Shown here: positions 1-8,242 of the stretch, piece by piece
How the letters are laid out: each line of letters begins with the position of its first letter
How positions within the stretch are numbered: the first letter of the stretch is position 1
Origin: CSBr16-57R1 sp041163265
Lineage (GTDB): Bacteria > Actinomycetota > Nitriliruptoria > Nitriliruptorales > Nitriliruptoraceae
Direction of reading: 5' to 3'
NCBI GenBank assembly: GCA_041163265.1
Contig: JBEARL010000001.1
Location: 1-64,000 of the forward strand
DNA: 64,000 nucleotides
Notes under the pieces: generated by a model
The model's database searches: none
The model's input: the letters and a program-made list of their open reading frames with translations, nothing else
What the model was told of the DNA's origin: nothing
Translations under genes and position numbers: made by a program

Positions 1-60
1 ATAATACGGCAACCAAGAAACGGAAAAATGAATGGATTTCAAACCAGAACAAAAACTAAC
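1..60. other. AT-rich left edge, composition break
   Basis: These 60 bases hold only 20 G or C, with A-runs such as GGAAAAATG and CAAAAACTAAC, while everything to the right is around 70% GC. The break falls inside the coding sequence of the leftmost permease, which meets an in-frame TAG at 56-58 immediately after it. No inverted repeat or transposase fragment is visible. It is probably the chimeric or low-quality end of a contig; a mobile-element or phage junction is the alternative. Confidence 0.7.
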
Positions 61-571
61 TCCGACGGGCGCCGAAGGAGAGCGCGACCTCCAGGTAGCG
101 CTGGGGGACGGAGGCTGCACCGTCCCAGGCGGAGACCGCCATGGGAGGGACGGCCGCGAACACGACGAGTGCGAACGTCGCAGAGGTGTTGAAGCCCAGC
201 CAGAGGGTGAAGAGTGGCAGGACGGCGATCATCGGCGTGGCGTAGGAACCGTTCACGTAGGGCGCGACCGCCTTCGCCAGTCCGGGCATCCGTCCCATCG
301 CGAGTCCGATCAGCGTCCCAGCGACGATGGCGAACCCCATGCCGCGCGCGACGACCCCGAACGTCTCGGCGGCTCCCGGCCAGACCCTCGCATCCTGCAG
401 CAGGACCTCGGGGACGGCGCGCGCGATCCCGAACGGCGTCGCCATGAAGTCCCGACCGAACCGCGGAACCGAGTACTGCCAGATGGCTGCGATCGCTCCC
501 AGCGTGATGATGCGCGAAGCGGCGCGGCCGCCTCGCGACAGCTCGGTCCGCGGACGGGTCACTGCCGCCAT
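56..571 (-). CDS. ABC transporter permease, truncated (SsuC/TauC type)
   Basis: Inner-membrane permease of a NitT/TauT/SsuC-type importer. It shows hydrophobic segments near residues 20-35, 70-95 and 110-145 and the beginning of the cytoplasmic EAA loop (LEVALSFGARRS). Family members are about 250-280 residues; this one stops at 171 because the AT-rich left edge interrupts it inside the EAA loop, so the last transmembrane helices are missing. The start has GGAGG eight bases upstream and overlaps the stop of the preceding permease gene by 13 bases, so the two are co-transcribed and probably form a heterodimeric channel. The matching ATPase gene would lie beyond the window. The truncation is probably an assembly effect. 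Confidence 0.8.
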   Translation of the reverse strand: MAAVTRPRTELSRGGRAASRIITLGAIAAIWQYSVPRFGRDFMATPFGIARAVPEVLLQDARVWPGAAETFGVVARGMGFAIVAGTLIGLAMGRMPGLAKAVAPYVNGSYATPMIAVLPLFTLWLGFNTSATFALVVFAAVPPMAVSAWDGAASVPQRYLEVALSFGARRS

Positions 572-1353
572 GGTGCGAACCTCCGTTCCGCGAGCCGACC
601 GAGCGCCATGATCAGCAGACCGAGTGCGGTCATGAGGAGCACCGCCGCGAGCAGCTTGTCCATGCGGTAGAGCCGGGAGAAGGAGCGCAGGAGCAGCCCG
701 ATGCCCGACGCATCGAGGAGGAACTCGGCCGCGACGACTCCAACGAACCCGAGCGCGATGCCCTGCCGGATGCCGCTCATCGCGTACGGGACGGTCGAGG
801 GGATCACGACGTCCCGCCAGGTCCGGAGCTCACCCGACCCGAAGGAACGAGAGACCTCGAGGAGGCGGGGGCTGACCGCCCGGACGCCCTCGATCGTCGT
901 GATGCAGACGGGGAAGAAGACGAACCATGCCACGATGATGGACTTCGGACCGACGCCGAAGCCGAGGATCGAGAGGATGAATGGAACGAGCGCGATCGGT
1001 GGTGTGACGTACAGGATGGTCACGTAGTCCTCGAGCGCGGCTCCGATGGCCGCGACGCGACCTATGAGGACGCCGAGGAGAAGTCCTGCCGCCGCACCTG
1101 ACGAGAAGCCGATGACGAAGAGCTGCAGGGACTCGAAGAGCGCCTCGACGAGCTCGCCCGTTCGGACCATCTCGAGGAAGCCCAGCGCCGTCCGCGAGAG
1201 AGGGGCGAAGAAGATCGGATCGAGCCAGAAGCGGCCGGCGACCTCCCAGAGCACCGCACCGACCGTCAGTCCGACGAGCAGCGGCACGTTCCGGGGACGG
1301 CGCGCGCTCCTCGCCGTCGAGGGGTTCTCCGTCCGTGTGTGACTCCGGCTCAT
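559..1353 (-). CDS. ABC transporter permease (SsuC/TauC type)
   Basis: Permease subunit of the same NitT/TauT/SsuC-class importer, about 264 residues. It has a hydrophobic N-terminal helix (VPLLVGLTVGAVLWEVAG), a BPD_transp_1 core, and a complete EAA loop (LLEVSRSFGSGELRTWRDVV followed by PSTVPY). I chose the ATG at 1353 because GGAGG lies five bases upstream; the GTG six bases earlier overlaps that ribosome site. The substrate-binding lipoprotein gene lies upstream, separated by an 81-base gap holding a 13-bp hairpin. Substrate is unknown; relatives import nitrate, taurine, alkanesulfonates or pyrimidine precursors. Confidence 0.9.
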   Translation of the reverse strand: MSRSHTRTENPSTARSARRPRNVPLLVGLTVGAVLWEVAGRFWLDPIFFAPLSRTALGFLEMVRTGELVEALFESLQLFVIGFSSGAAAGLLLGVLIGRVAAIGAALEDYVTILYVTPPIALVPFILSILGFGVGPKSIIVAWFVFFPVCITTIEGVRAVSPRLLEVSRSFGSGELRTWRDVVIPSTVPYAMSGIRQGIALGFVGVVAAEFLLDASGIGLLLRSFSRLYRMDKLLAAVLLMTALGLLIMALGRLAERRFAPWRQ

Positions 1354-1385
1354 CAGCACCTCCCCTGCGCTGACGGCCGCGACCT

Positions 1386-1421
1386 GGGTCCGGGTTCCCG
1401 CCGAAGCAGGAACCCGGACCC
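1386..1421 (-). terminator. Intra-operon hairpin after the SBP gene
   Basis: A perfect 13-bp inverted repeat (arms 1386-1398 and 1409-1421, 10-base loop) lies 13 bases past the stop of the binding-protein gene and before the first permease. There is no T-run, so it may attenuate read-through or protect the 3' end of the lipoprotein mRNA, giving more binding protein than permease. Confidence 0.7.
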
Positions 1422-1434
1422 GGGGCCAGCGACG

Positions 1435-2562
1435 TCAGCCGTTGGCTGCGCGGACCCGCTCGTTCGCCTCGTCCCAGATGCTGGTGTCGAGGATCGTCGA
1501 CGGGTCGTAGGCCTCGGCGATCGAACCCGCAGCGACGAGCGATGCGATCGAGTTCGACAGGTACTCCTCGTCGAGTCCGTTGTTCCCGACCTCCCACTGC
1601 CCGAAGTCCAGGAACTCCTGGAACACGCTCGCGGCCAGAGCCGGGTCGTCCTGCTTGATGATGCCCTGACCCGACAGGTAGGCGACGATCGCATCGGCGT
1701 TCGCCGGGTCGTACATGAACTCCGTCGCAGCGACGATGCCGGCCAGCGTACGGACCACGTTCTCGCGGTTGCTCGCCAGCACGTCCTTGTTCACGACGTG
1801 CATCGCGTAGTGGCGCTTCTGCAGATCGCTCAGCGCAGCGATCGTCCTCCACTCGTCGGTGGTGAGCGACTCGACCTGGGCGAGCTCGTCCAGGTGGACG
1901 ATCTGCGAGTCGAGCACGCCGGACACGAGCACGCCCGCGTAGTCGCTGTTCGGGTCCACGACGTTGACGTCGTCGATGGTCACGCCGTCGCCGCAGCCGT
2001 CGAGGATCGCCGACAGCACCAGCCATCGCGCGTCGCCCGTCGCCTGGGCACCCACCTGCTTCCCGGCGAAGTCCGCGCAGGACTGCACCGAGGGGTCCCG
2101 GGTGATGACGATCCAGTCCTGCTTGTTCTCACCGAAGATGCCGACCATGTTCAGGCCTGCCGGCGCACCGACGAGGAACGGGTCGGTACCGATGTGGCCG
2201 CCCGACACGTCGCCGGTCTGCGTGGCCTGGACGATGTCACCACCGGAACGCATCGGCTGGATCGTCACGTTCGCACCGAACTGCTCGAAGAATCCGAACT
2301 CGGCCGCGACGTACATCGGGACGTGGTACCAGCAGCCGGGCAGGCTGCAGGCGTGCGCCCAGGTCATCGGCTCGACGTCGTCCGGTGACGGGGCGGGCGC
2401 CTCCTCTGCGGGCACGGCCTCCTCGGTCGCCGCGGGTGCCGGCGCCGGCTCCGGGGTGGCCTCCTCGGCCCCGCCGCAGGCGGCGAGCAGGACGGCGACC
2501 GCCGCCACTGCCACCGCGGTGCGGCTCCCGATCCGCCGCCGCTTACCAACGATTGCGGTCAT
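1435..2562 (-). CDS. ABC transporter substrate-binding lipoprotein
   Basis: Extracytoplasmic solute-binding protein of a NitT/TauT/SsuA-type importer, 375 residues. The N-terminus is a lipoprotein signal: a basic stretch (GKRRRIGSR), a hydrophobic core and lipobox LLAAC with the acylated Cys at residue 29, then a low-complexity Pro/Ala/Glu linker. The mature part has the NMT1/SsuA-like bilobal fold (for example GGDIVQATQTGDVSGGHIG). I chose the ATG at 2562, with GGAG eight bases upstream; longer reading frames run into the divergent promoter region. It heads the transcript SBP-permease-permease. Its start is nearly identical in style to the second binding protein at 31.8 kb (CGGAEEA after the lipobox), so the two transporters are paralogous. 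Confidence 0.9.
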   Translation of the reverse strand: MTAIVGKRRRIGSRTAVAVAAVAVLLAACGGAEEATPEPAPAPAATEEAVPAEEAPAPSPDDVEPMTWAHACSLPGCWYHVPMYVAAEFGFFEQFGANVTIQPMRSGGDIVQATQTGDVSGGHIGTDPFLVGAPAGLNMVGIFGENKQDWIVITRDPSVQSCADFAGKQVGAQATGDARWLVLSAILDGCGDGVTIDDVNVVDPNSDYAGVLVSGVLDSQIVHLDELAQVESLTTDEWRTIAALSDLQKRHYAMHVVNKDVLASNRENVVRTLAGIVAATEFMYDPANADAIVAYLSGQGIIKQDDPALAASVFQEFLDFGQWEVGNNGLDEEYLSNSIASLVAAGSIAEAYDPSTILDTSIWDEANERVRAANG

Positions 2563-2683
2563 GCGAGTCTCCAATTCATCGCTCCCGGTCCGGGAGCACC
2601 CCCGCGCGGCGGGCGCCGAGCGGTCGACACCGAGGACCGCGCGAGGCGGGGACATCTTCTCGCTCGCCCTTGACGTCGTTGTT

Positions 2684-2695
2684 CCATCGATTGCA
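2684..2695. promoter_or_regulatory. LacI-type operator (site 1)
   Basis: CCATCGATTGCA matches the recurrent palindrome of this region (core ATCGATTGC). It lies in the 260-base divergent gap between the binding-protein gene and the HIBADH-like gene. TAACAT at 2701-2706 is a possible plus-strand -10 box, with a weak TTGTTC 16 bases upstream, which would put the operator in the spacer. It could serve either gene. Confidence 0.5.
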
Positions 2696-2822
2696 GGCTC
2701 TAACATAGTCAAGTCCGGACCACCCCCGGACAGCGTCACCGAGGTCGAGAACGCCTCGGGGGGCACTGGAACGGGCTGGGCCAGAGCCGGCTCCGCCAGC
2801 CGGGCGGCCATGAGGAGCAGCC

Positions 2823-3749
2823 ATGCGCGACCGACTCGAGAACCCGCCTCCCGTCGCCGAGCGGCCCAGGACCGTGGCGTTCCTCGGGCTCGGGGACATG
2901 GGACAGGTCATCGTCCCGCGGCTGCTGGCGGCCGGTCACCGGGTCGTCGGCTGGAACCGCTCACCGGGCCGCGACGCACCGCTGCGCGACCTCGGGATGG
3001 AGGTCGCGGCCACGCCGGCGGTCGCCGCGGCCGAGGCGGACGTCGTCCTCTCGATCGTGACCGACGGTCCCGCGGTGGAGGCCGTGGCGCTCGGCCCCGA
3101 CGGTGTCGTCGAGGGGCTCCGGCCCGACGCCGTCTACCTCGACATGTCCACCGTGGCACCCGAGGTCAGCCGACATGTCGCCGCGGCGTTCACGGCGAGG
3201 GACCGCGTGATGCTCGACGCGCCCATCTCGGGCAGCCCGGTCACCGTCGTCCAGGGCCGGGCGTCCCTGATGGTCGGCGGCGACGCTGACGCGCTCGAGC
3301 GGGTTCGCGATGTGCTGCTGGCGATCGGGCCGCGCGTCACGCACATCGGGCCCAGCGGGACGGCGGTCCAGGCCAAGCTCAGCGTCAACCTGCTCCTGAT
3401 GGTCCAGGTCATCGCCTTCGGCGAGGCTGTGGCGCTCGCAGAGAAGGGAGGGGTCGATCGCGAGCGGGTCGTCGAGGCGATCCTCGGCAGCGTGGCCGCG
3501 TCACCGGTCCTCGCCTACCGCGGACCGTTCGTCCTGGAGGGCAACATGCCGGCGAAGCCGCTCGCCGACGTGACGCTCCAGCAGAAGGACATGACCCTCG
3601 TGCTCGAGCAGGGCCGTCGGCTCGGCGCCTCGGTGCCGCTGGCCGCGGCCGCGAACGAGCTGATGAACGCCTGCCGAGGGCTCGGCATCGATGCGAACGA
3701 CTTCGTCGTCGCCCACCGCGCGTACCGCACCCTCGCGGGGCTGGCGTGA
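2823..3749 (+). CDS. NAD(P)-dependent 3-hydroxyisobutyrate dehydrogenase-like reductase
   Basis: Cytosolic beta-hydroxyacid dehydrogenase of the HIBADH / 6-phosphogluconate dehydrogenase-like family, 308 residues, the usual length. The Rossmann motif FLGLGDMG sits near residue 20, the substrate-binding signature is APISGSPVTV, and the catalytic Lys and following Asn are in GTAVQAKLSVN. The C-terminal all-helical domain is complete. Family members oxidise or reduce 3-hydroxyacids and semialdehydes (3-hydroxyisobutyrate, tartronate semialdehyde, sulfolactaldehyde); the substrate cannot be told from sequence. The stop overlaps the start of the cupin gene (GTGA), so it begins a three-gene operon with the cupin and the hydratase-like gene. 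Confidence 0.9.
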   Translation: MRDRLENPPPVAERPRTVAFLGLGDMGQVIVPRLLAAGHRVVGWNRSPGRDAPLRDLGMEVAATPAVAAAEADVVLSIVTDGPAVEAVALGPDGVVEGLRPDAVYLDMSTVAPEVSRHVAAAFTARDRVMLDAPISGSPVTVVQGRASLMVGGDADALERVRDVLLAIGPRVTHIGPSGTAVQAKLSVNLLLMVQVIAFGEAVALAEKGGVDRERVVEAILGSVAASPVLAYRGPFVLEGNMPAKPLADVTLQQKDMTLVLEQGRRLGASVPLAAAANELMNACRGLGIDANDFVVAHRAYRTLAGLA

Positions 3750-4219
3750 TCCCCGGCGCTCCGGACGCCATGGGAGCCGGTGGGGCGGACCTGCCCGACC
3801 GCACGCGGCGGTTCCTGACCAACCTGCGGGACGTCCCCGTGGTCTCGGGGCTGCGGCGCGACGAGGGCTGGGTCGACATGCGTGTGCAGTTCCTGATCGA
3901 CCGCGCCACGGCCGGGACCGATGACATGCTGCTGGGCTGGACCGTGCTGCCTCCGGGCGCCCGTCACGACCGGCACCTGCACCGACACGCCGACGAGTTC
4001 TGGATCGTGCTGGCGGGCAGCGGCCGGATGTACACCGACGATGGTGACCAGCCTGCCGGCGAGGGGGACGTCGTGTTCACGCCGCGCGGCCAGTGGCACG
4101 GGTTCCACAACGACACCGACGAGGACGTCGTCCTGGTCTGGGGCTGGTCCGGCGCGGGGTCGCTCGACGACTCGGGGTACGAGGTGCACGAGGAGGTCGG
4201 GCGTGACGGTGACGGCTGA
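3746..4219 (+). CDS. Cupin-domain protein
   Basis: Small cupin of 157 residues. The conserved barrel motif 1 is visible as HDRHLHRHADEFWIVLAG, with two His and a Glu placed for metal binding, and motif 2 as PRGQWHGFHN. Such proteins act as isomerases, dioxygenases, or binding proteins in sugar-acid and aromatic catabolism. The GTG start overlaps the stop of the preceding dehydrogenase gene, and its stop overlaps the next gene, so all three are translationally coupled. The likely role is a catalytic or tautomerase-like step in the same pathway; this is inference. Confidence 0.85.
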   Translation: MIPGAPDAMGAGGADLPDRTRRFLTNLRDVPVVSGLRRDEGWVDMRVQFLIDRATAGTDDMLLGWTVLPPGARHDRHLHRHADEFWIVLAGSGRMYTDDGDQPAGEGDVVFTPRGQWHGFHNDTDEDVVLVWGWSGAGSLDDSGYEVHEEVGRDGDG

Positions 4220-4931
4220 CCCGCGGGTCAGCGTGGGCCTCGCCGCGCAGGCCGAACTGCTCGCGCGGCTCGAGGCCGGCGGCGCCCGACGTATCGGCTG
4301 GAAGGCCGGTTTCGGTGCGCCTGCCGCGCTCGCCGCGATGGGGCTGGACGCCCCGCTCGTCGGCTTCCTGACGGACAGGACGCGGCTGTCCGCATCGGAC
4401 GGTGTCGCCCGGGCGCCCCTCACCGGCTGGACCCGCCCGATGGCCGAGGCCGAGGTCGCCGTCGTCCTGGCCGCGGACCTCGGTCCGACAGCGGGGTCCG
4501 ACGAGCTGCGCGCCGCGGTCGGGACGATCGCCCCGGCGATCGAGCTCGCGGACCTCGACATCGCGCCGGCCCCGGACGCGGTCGCGGCGATCCTCGCCGG
4601 CGACATCTTCCACCGTCATGTGCTGCTGGGTCCGGAGCGCCCGGTACCCGGCGGCTGGGCCGGTCAGGAGCTGCGGGCGACGGTGCGCCACGTGTCCGTG
4701 GACGGGACCCCGTCGGCCACCGCGGTCGATGATGTCGAGGCGGGGCCGGGCACGGCGATCGACGTGCTCGCGGCCTGCGCCCGGGGCGCGGCGTCGGTCG
4801 GCCCGGGGCTGCGACGGGGGGACGTCGTCATCCTCGGGTCGATGGTGCCGCCGATCCCCGTCGCCCCCGGGGATCGCTTCGAGCTGACGCTGGACGGCTG
4901 GCCGACCATCGCGGTCGAGCTGACGGCCTGA
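4203..4931 (+). CDS. 2-oxopent-4-enoate hydratase-like protein (FAH superfamily)
   Basis: About 242 residues, related to MhpD/HpcG-type hydratases and 2-oxo-3-hexenedioate decarboxylases of the fumarylacetoacetase superfamily, which use a divalent metal to hydrate or decarboxylate 2-oxo-enoic acids in meta-cleavage pathways. Visible features are the N-terminal GWKAGFGAP segment, MAEAEVAVVLA with the acidic metal-site residues, APAIELADLD, and a C-terminal GDRFELTLDG. I chose the GTG at 4203 because GAGGAGG lies six bases upstream; it overlaps the cupin stop. Third gene of the operon. The exact reaction is uncertain. Confidence 0.8.
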   Translation: MTVTADPRVSVGLAAQAELLARLEAGGARRIGWKAGFGAPAALAAMGLDAPLVGFLTDRTRLSASDGVARAPLTGWTRPMAEAEVAVVLAADLGPTAGSDELRAAVGTIAPAIELADLDIAPAPDAVAAILAGDIFHRHVLLGPERPVPGGWAGQELRATVRHVSVDGTPSATAVDDVEAGPGTAIDVLAACARGAASVGPGLRRGDVVILGSMVPPIPVAPGDRFELTLDGWPTIAVELTA

Positions 4932-4936
4932 CGGGC

Positions 4937-6244
4937 TCAGGCCCGGGCGGCCGCCTGCAGGTCCGAGATCTCCGGACCCCAGTCGGACGTGTCGAGCCGC
5001 TCCGCCAGGTCGGTGAGGAACCGGGCCGCGTCCGCCCCGTCGACCAGCCGGTGGTCGTAGGAGAGGCAGAGGTACGTCCGGTACCGGATCGCGATGACGT
5101 CCTCGCCGTCCTCGTCGGTCAGGATGACGGGGCGCTTCTCGATCGTCGGGGTCGCGAGGATGCCGACCTCCGGCGCGTTCAGGATCGGGGTGTCGAACAG
5201 CGACCCGCGGGACCCGGTGTTGGTGATGGTGAACGTCCCGCCCGCGAGGTCGTCGGGGCTGAGCTTCTTGTCGCGCGCCCGCGCTGCGATGTCCGCGACG
5301 CGCTGCTGCAGCCCGATGGGGTTCAGCTCCTCGGCGCTGCGGATGACCGGGACGATCAGCCCCTGCGGTGCGTCCACCGCGATGCCGAGCCCGACGCCGC
5401 GGTGGTAGACGACCTCGCCGGCCTCCATGTCGATCGACGCGTTGAGGACCGGGTGGTCGGCCAGCGTCCGGACCGTCGCGTGGGCGATGAAGGCCAGCGG
5501 CGAGATGGAGACCCCGTACCGCGCCCTCGCGACGTCCCGGATCTCGGATCGGACGGCCATCATGCGGGTGACGTCGGCCTCGACCGCCGAGGTCAGCTGC
5601 GCCGTGGTCTGCATGCTCGCGAGCATCCGCTCGGCGATGACCCTGCGCATCCGCGACAGCGGCTCGACCCGATCGCCCGGCTGGACGACCGGACGGGCCG
5701 CGCCGATCGCCGGCCGTGCCGCTGGCGCGGTGGAGGCTGGAGCTCCGGGGCGCCCGCTGGCGGCTTCGACGTCCTGCACCGTGATGCGTCCGCCCGGGCC
5801 GGTCCCACGGAGGGTCGTCGGATCGAGGCCGAGTTCGCGCAGGCGGCGCTTGACCAGCGGCGACAGCTTCATCCCGGTGGTCGAGAAGGACGCCGGCGCC
5901 GACGCACGAGCGGCCGGGGCCGGCGCCGACACCACACGAGCGGGGGCCGGCGTGGCCGCGGCGGCTGGTGCCGGTGCACCGGCGTCGGCACCCACGGGGG
6001 CGTCGGCACCGGTCTCGAGTTCGAGGATCGGTGCGCCGACGGCGACGGTCTCCTCGGGTGCGGCGAGCAGGGCCACGACGGTCCCGGCCGCGGGGCTCGG
6101 GATCTCCGTATCGACCTTGTCGGTGCTGACCTCGGCGATCGGCTGCTCGAGGGCGACCGTGTCGCCGACCTTGACGAGCCAGGCGACGATGGTGCCGCTG
6201 TCGACCGACTCGCCGAGCTGGGGCAGGGGGACCTTCAGCGTCAT
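4937..6244 (-). CDS. Dihydrolipoamide acyltransferase, E2 of a 2-oxoacid dehydrogenase
   Basis: Core E2 component, 435 residues. It transfers an acyl group from the lipoyl arm to CoA. There is one N-terminal lipoyl domain with the modified Lys43 in STDKVDT, an Ala/Pro linker, a peripheral-subunit-binding domain near residues 125-165 (LSPLVKRRLRELGLD), and a C-terminal catalytic domain ending with DHRLVDG, which carries the active-site His. It lies on the opposite strand to the E1 alpha/beta genes 3.3 kb away, so the complex is encoded by two transcripts; no E3 gene is in the window. It follows pckA on the same strand with a 34-base gap. It could be pyruvate, acetoin or branched-chain specific. 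Confidence 0.92.
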   Translation of the reverse strand: MTLKVPLPQLGESVDSGTIVAWLVKVGDTVALEQPIAEVSTDKVDTEIPSPAAGTVVALLAAPEETVAVGAPILELETGADAPVGADAGAPAPAAAATPAPARVVSAPAPAARASAPASFSTTGMKLSPLVKRRLRELGLDPTTLRGTGPGGRITVQDVEAASGRPGAPASTAPAARPAIGAARPVVQPGDRVEPLSRMRRVIAERMLASMQTTAQLTSAVEADVTRMMAVRSEIRDVARARYGVSISPLAFIAHATVRTLADHPVLNASIDMEAGEVVYHRGVGLGIAVDAPQGLIVPVIRSAEELNPIGLQQRVADIAARARDKKLSPDDLAGGTFTITNTGSRGSLFDTPILNAPEVGILATPTIEKRPVILTDEDGEDVIAIRYRTYLCLSYDHRLVDGADAARFLTDLAERLDTSDWGPEISDLQAAARA

Positions 6245-6278
6245 CGCAGACCCGTCCGGACGTCGTGGGGATGGCTTC

Positions 6279-7820
6279 TCAGTGGTCGGCGCCGCGCACG
6301 ATGCTCGGGTCCAGCGCGCGGAACCTCGCGAGGTAGGCCGCGCGCTGCTCCTTGAGCTCCGCGACGATCCGCGCGTACTCGTCGCTGCGGCCCGTGCGGT
6401 CGTAGAGGCGCCGCGGCTGGAGCAGCTCGGGGTCGTCGATCCCGGGCACGCTGACCGCGACCTCGTAGCCGAAGTCCGGATCGACCTCCCACGTGATGGT
6501 CCCGTCCAGGATCCCCTCCTGGACGGCGGCCGAGGCCGAGATCGTGACCTTCTTGGACCGCCCGTCGGCCTCTGGGCCGCCCACGCGGCCGGTGTTCAGC
6601 AGGTAGACCTCGAGGGGGCAGGTGTCCAGGAGCTCGAGGAACCGGTTCCCCATCGACGACTCCTCCTCCCACCAGAACGGGTTCGTCCCCGGGACCCGGA
6701 GGCTCTTGCCCGCCTCGGCCGCACCGCCGGCGCTGGTGCCCTCGGTCTCGCCGAGCATGAAGTACGTCGCGGCCTGCTCGGGGCTGAGGCGCGCGACCGC
6801 CGGGATGATGTTGGCGTTGCGGTTGAGGATGAAGAGGTAGTCGGCCCGAGGCAGGTTCCGCGGGTCACGGTGCCGGATGTTCGCCATCGGGAACGTCACG
6901 CGACCGTTGGCCGTGTAGGAGTCGTCGAAGAAGTCGACCCGACCGGTGGCGGCGTCGACGGCCACGGACTCGAGCCACGCGTCCGGTCGGGTCGCGCCGC
7001 CGTGGATCGTCGGCTCGTCGACCGGGTCGAGACCGAAGCTCTTGGCGAAGCAGCCGTTCTCGGTCGTCCGGACCTGACCACCGGGCATCAGGGCGATGAA
7101 GTCGTCCTGGACGGGCAGCGAGCCGCGGACCTCGCGGAACGTGGTCGTCGTCTTGCCCGTGCCCGAGAGACCGATGATGAGGGCCAGGCGCTCGCGCCCG
7201 TCACGGGTCGCCTCGGCGGGGAACGTCTTGGCCCCGGAGTGCATGGCCAGCCCACCGCGCTCGTACACGAGCTTGTTCCACATGCGGAGGCTGCCCATCT
7301 TGGACTCGCCGAAGTAGTCCGACCCCATGACGCGGGTCGTCCAGTTCTCGAGGTCGACGAGGATCAGGCACTCCTCGTTGTGCTCGGGGACGCGCAGGCC
7401 CGGGGTGTAGATGACCGTGAACTCGGGGGCCCACCGCTCGTCCGGCGGGAAGTAGAGCTGCTCCTGCATGCCGATGACGTTGCTGTTGGCGCGCTCCATG
7501 AACAGCTGCGTCCCGGTCCTGAAGTCCTCGTCCGGTCCGACGTAGCCGCGGAGCAGGACCATGTCCTGGTCGGCGATGTAGGCGTCCTGCTTCGCGGCCC
7601 ACGCGTCGGCCTCTGCGCGCGACATCGTCTGCTTGCCCGTCGGCTCGTCCGAGACGAAGAAGGTCGACGGCGTGAGCCGGGCCAGGATGCGGGCCGTGTA
7701 GTTGAGGTTGCCGAACTCGGTCTCGACGACGCGGGGCATCAGCGTCCGCACCCACTCGCGGAGCTGCTCCTGGGTCGGGTCGACGACGACGCTGCGTGCC
7801 TCGGGGAGCGTGGCGGCCAT
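6279..7820 (-). CDS. pckA: Phosphoenolpyruvate carboxykinase (ATP)-like
   Basis: Converts oxaloacetate plus ATP to phosphoenolpyruvate and CO2, the entry into gluconeogenesis, expected in a cell living on organic acids. 513 residues. The P-loop GLSGTGKTTTT is exact, followed by the kinase-2 acidic pair in PVQDDFIALMPGG and ENGCFAKSFGLD, and LSPEQAATYFMLGETEGTSA, matching the ATP-dependent family. It differs from the textbook enzyme, whose equivalent kinase-2 region reads GDDEHGW, so it belongs to a divergent branch. The ATG at 7820 has AGGAG nine bases upstream, and a candidate -10 (TAGGGT) lies at 7952-7957 on the minus strand. Co-directional with the E2 gene. Confidence 0.85.
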   Translation of the reverse strand: MAATLPEARSVVVDPTQEQLREWVRTLMPRVVETEFGNLNYTARILARLTPSTFFVSDEPTGKQTMSRAEADAWAAKQDAYIADQDMVLLRGYVGPDEDFRTGTQLFMERANSNVIGMQEQLYFPPDERWAPEFTVIYTPGLRVPEHNEECLILVDLENWTTRVMGSDYFGESKMGSLRMWNKLVYERGGLAMHSGAKTFPAEATRDGRERLALIIGLSGTGKTTTTFREVRGSLPVQDDFIALMPGGQVRTTENGCFAKSFGLDPVDEPTIHGGATRPDAWLESVAVDAATGRVDFFDDSYTANGRVTFPMANIRHRDPRNLPRADYLFILNRNANIIPAVARLSPEQAATYFMLGETEGTSAGGAAEAGKSLRVPGTNPFWWEEESSMGNRFLELLDTCPLEVYLLNTGRVGGPEADGRSKKVTISASAAVQEGILDGTITWEVDPDFGYEVAVSVPGIDDPELLQPRRLYDRTGRSDEYARIVAELKEQRAAYLARFRALDPSIVRGADH

Positions 7821-8242
7821 GGTCTGGGTCTCCTGGACGATCGACTGCGACGACCGGTGCGGTCGGCCCGCGGACGGCTCCGTCGTTCGGGAGCGGCTGA
7901 AGGCCGTTGCAGTCGGTTGCGGGGGCGGTTCAGGATGCCCGGCGCCCCGCGACCCTAGCAGCGGACGGGGGCGCCGGTGCTCGCCGCATCCGGGGACGCG
8001 GGTCGCACGGGCGGGTACCGGGACTCGTCACGGTGGTGGCCGCTGCCGGGTGGGCGCCAGGGCCCGGCCGCGCGCCCGGGCCGAGCCGCGAGCTGCGCCC
8101 GGTTGCGGCGAGCAGCGACAAGAGGCGTTAGCATACGATTGCACGACGTGAACGGCCCCGTGCCGACGCGACGGTCCGCATCCTCGAGCAGCTCCGAGGA
8201 GGGGTCGGCGCTGGCGCGGTGGCGCGATCGAGTGGAGCAGAC
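7821..8242. promoter_or_regulatory. Divergent intergenic region, pckA / M24 gene
   Basis: 422 bases without a gene. On the minus strand, TAGGGT (7957-7952) is a possible pckA -10 box with no clear -35. On the plus strand, TAGCAT at 8129-8134 is a possible -10 for the M24 gene, overlapped by a LacI-type operator at 8131-8142. The rest is GC-rich leader in which I see nothing else. Confidence 0.45.
8131..8142. promoter_or_regulatory. LacI-type operator (site 2)
   Basis: GCATACGATTGC, an imperfect copy of the recurrent palindrome (GCA and TGC at the ends, central CG). It overlaps the candidate -10 TAGCAT (8129-8134) and would cover the transcription start of the M24-E1 alpha/beta operon. Confidence 0.5.

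Noticed and set aside
1..60. Insertion sequence end or CRISPR leader at the AT-rich left edge
   Set aside because: No inverted repeat, target duplication, direct repeats or transposase fragment can be seen in 60 bases.
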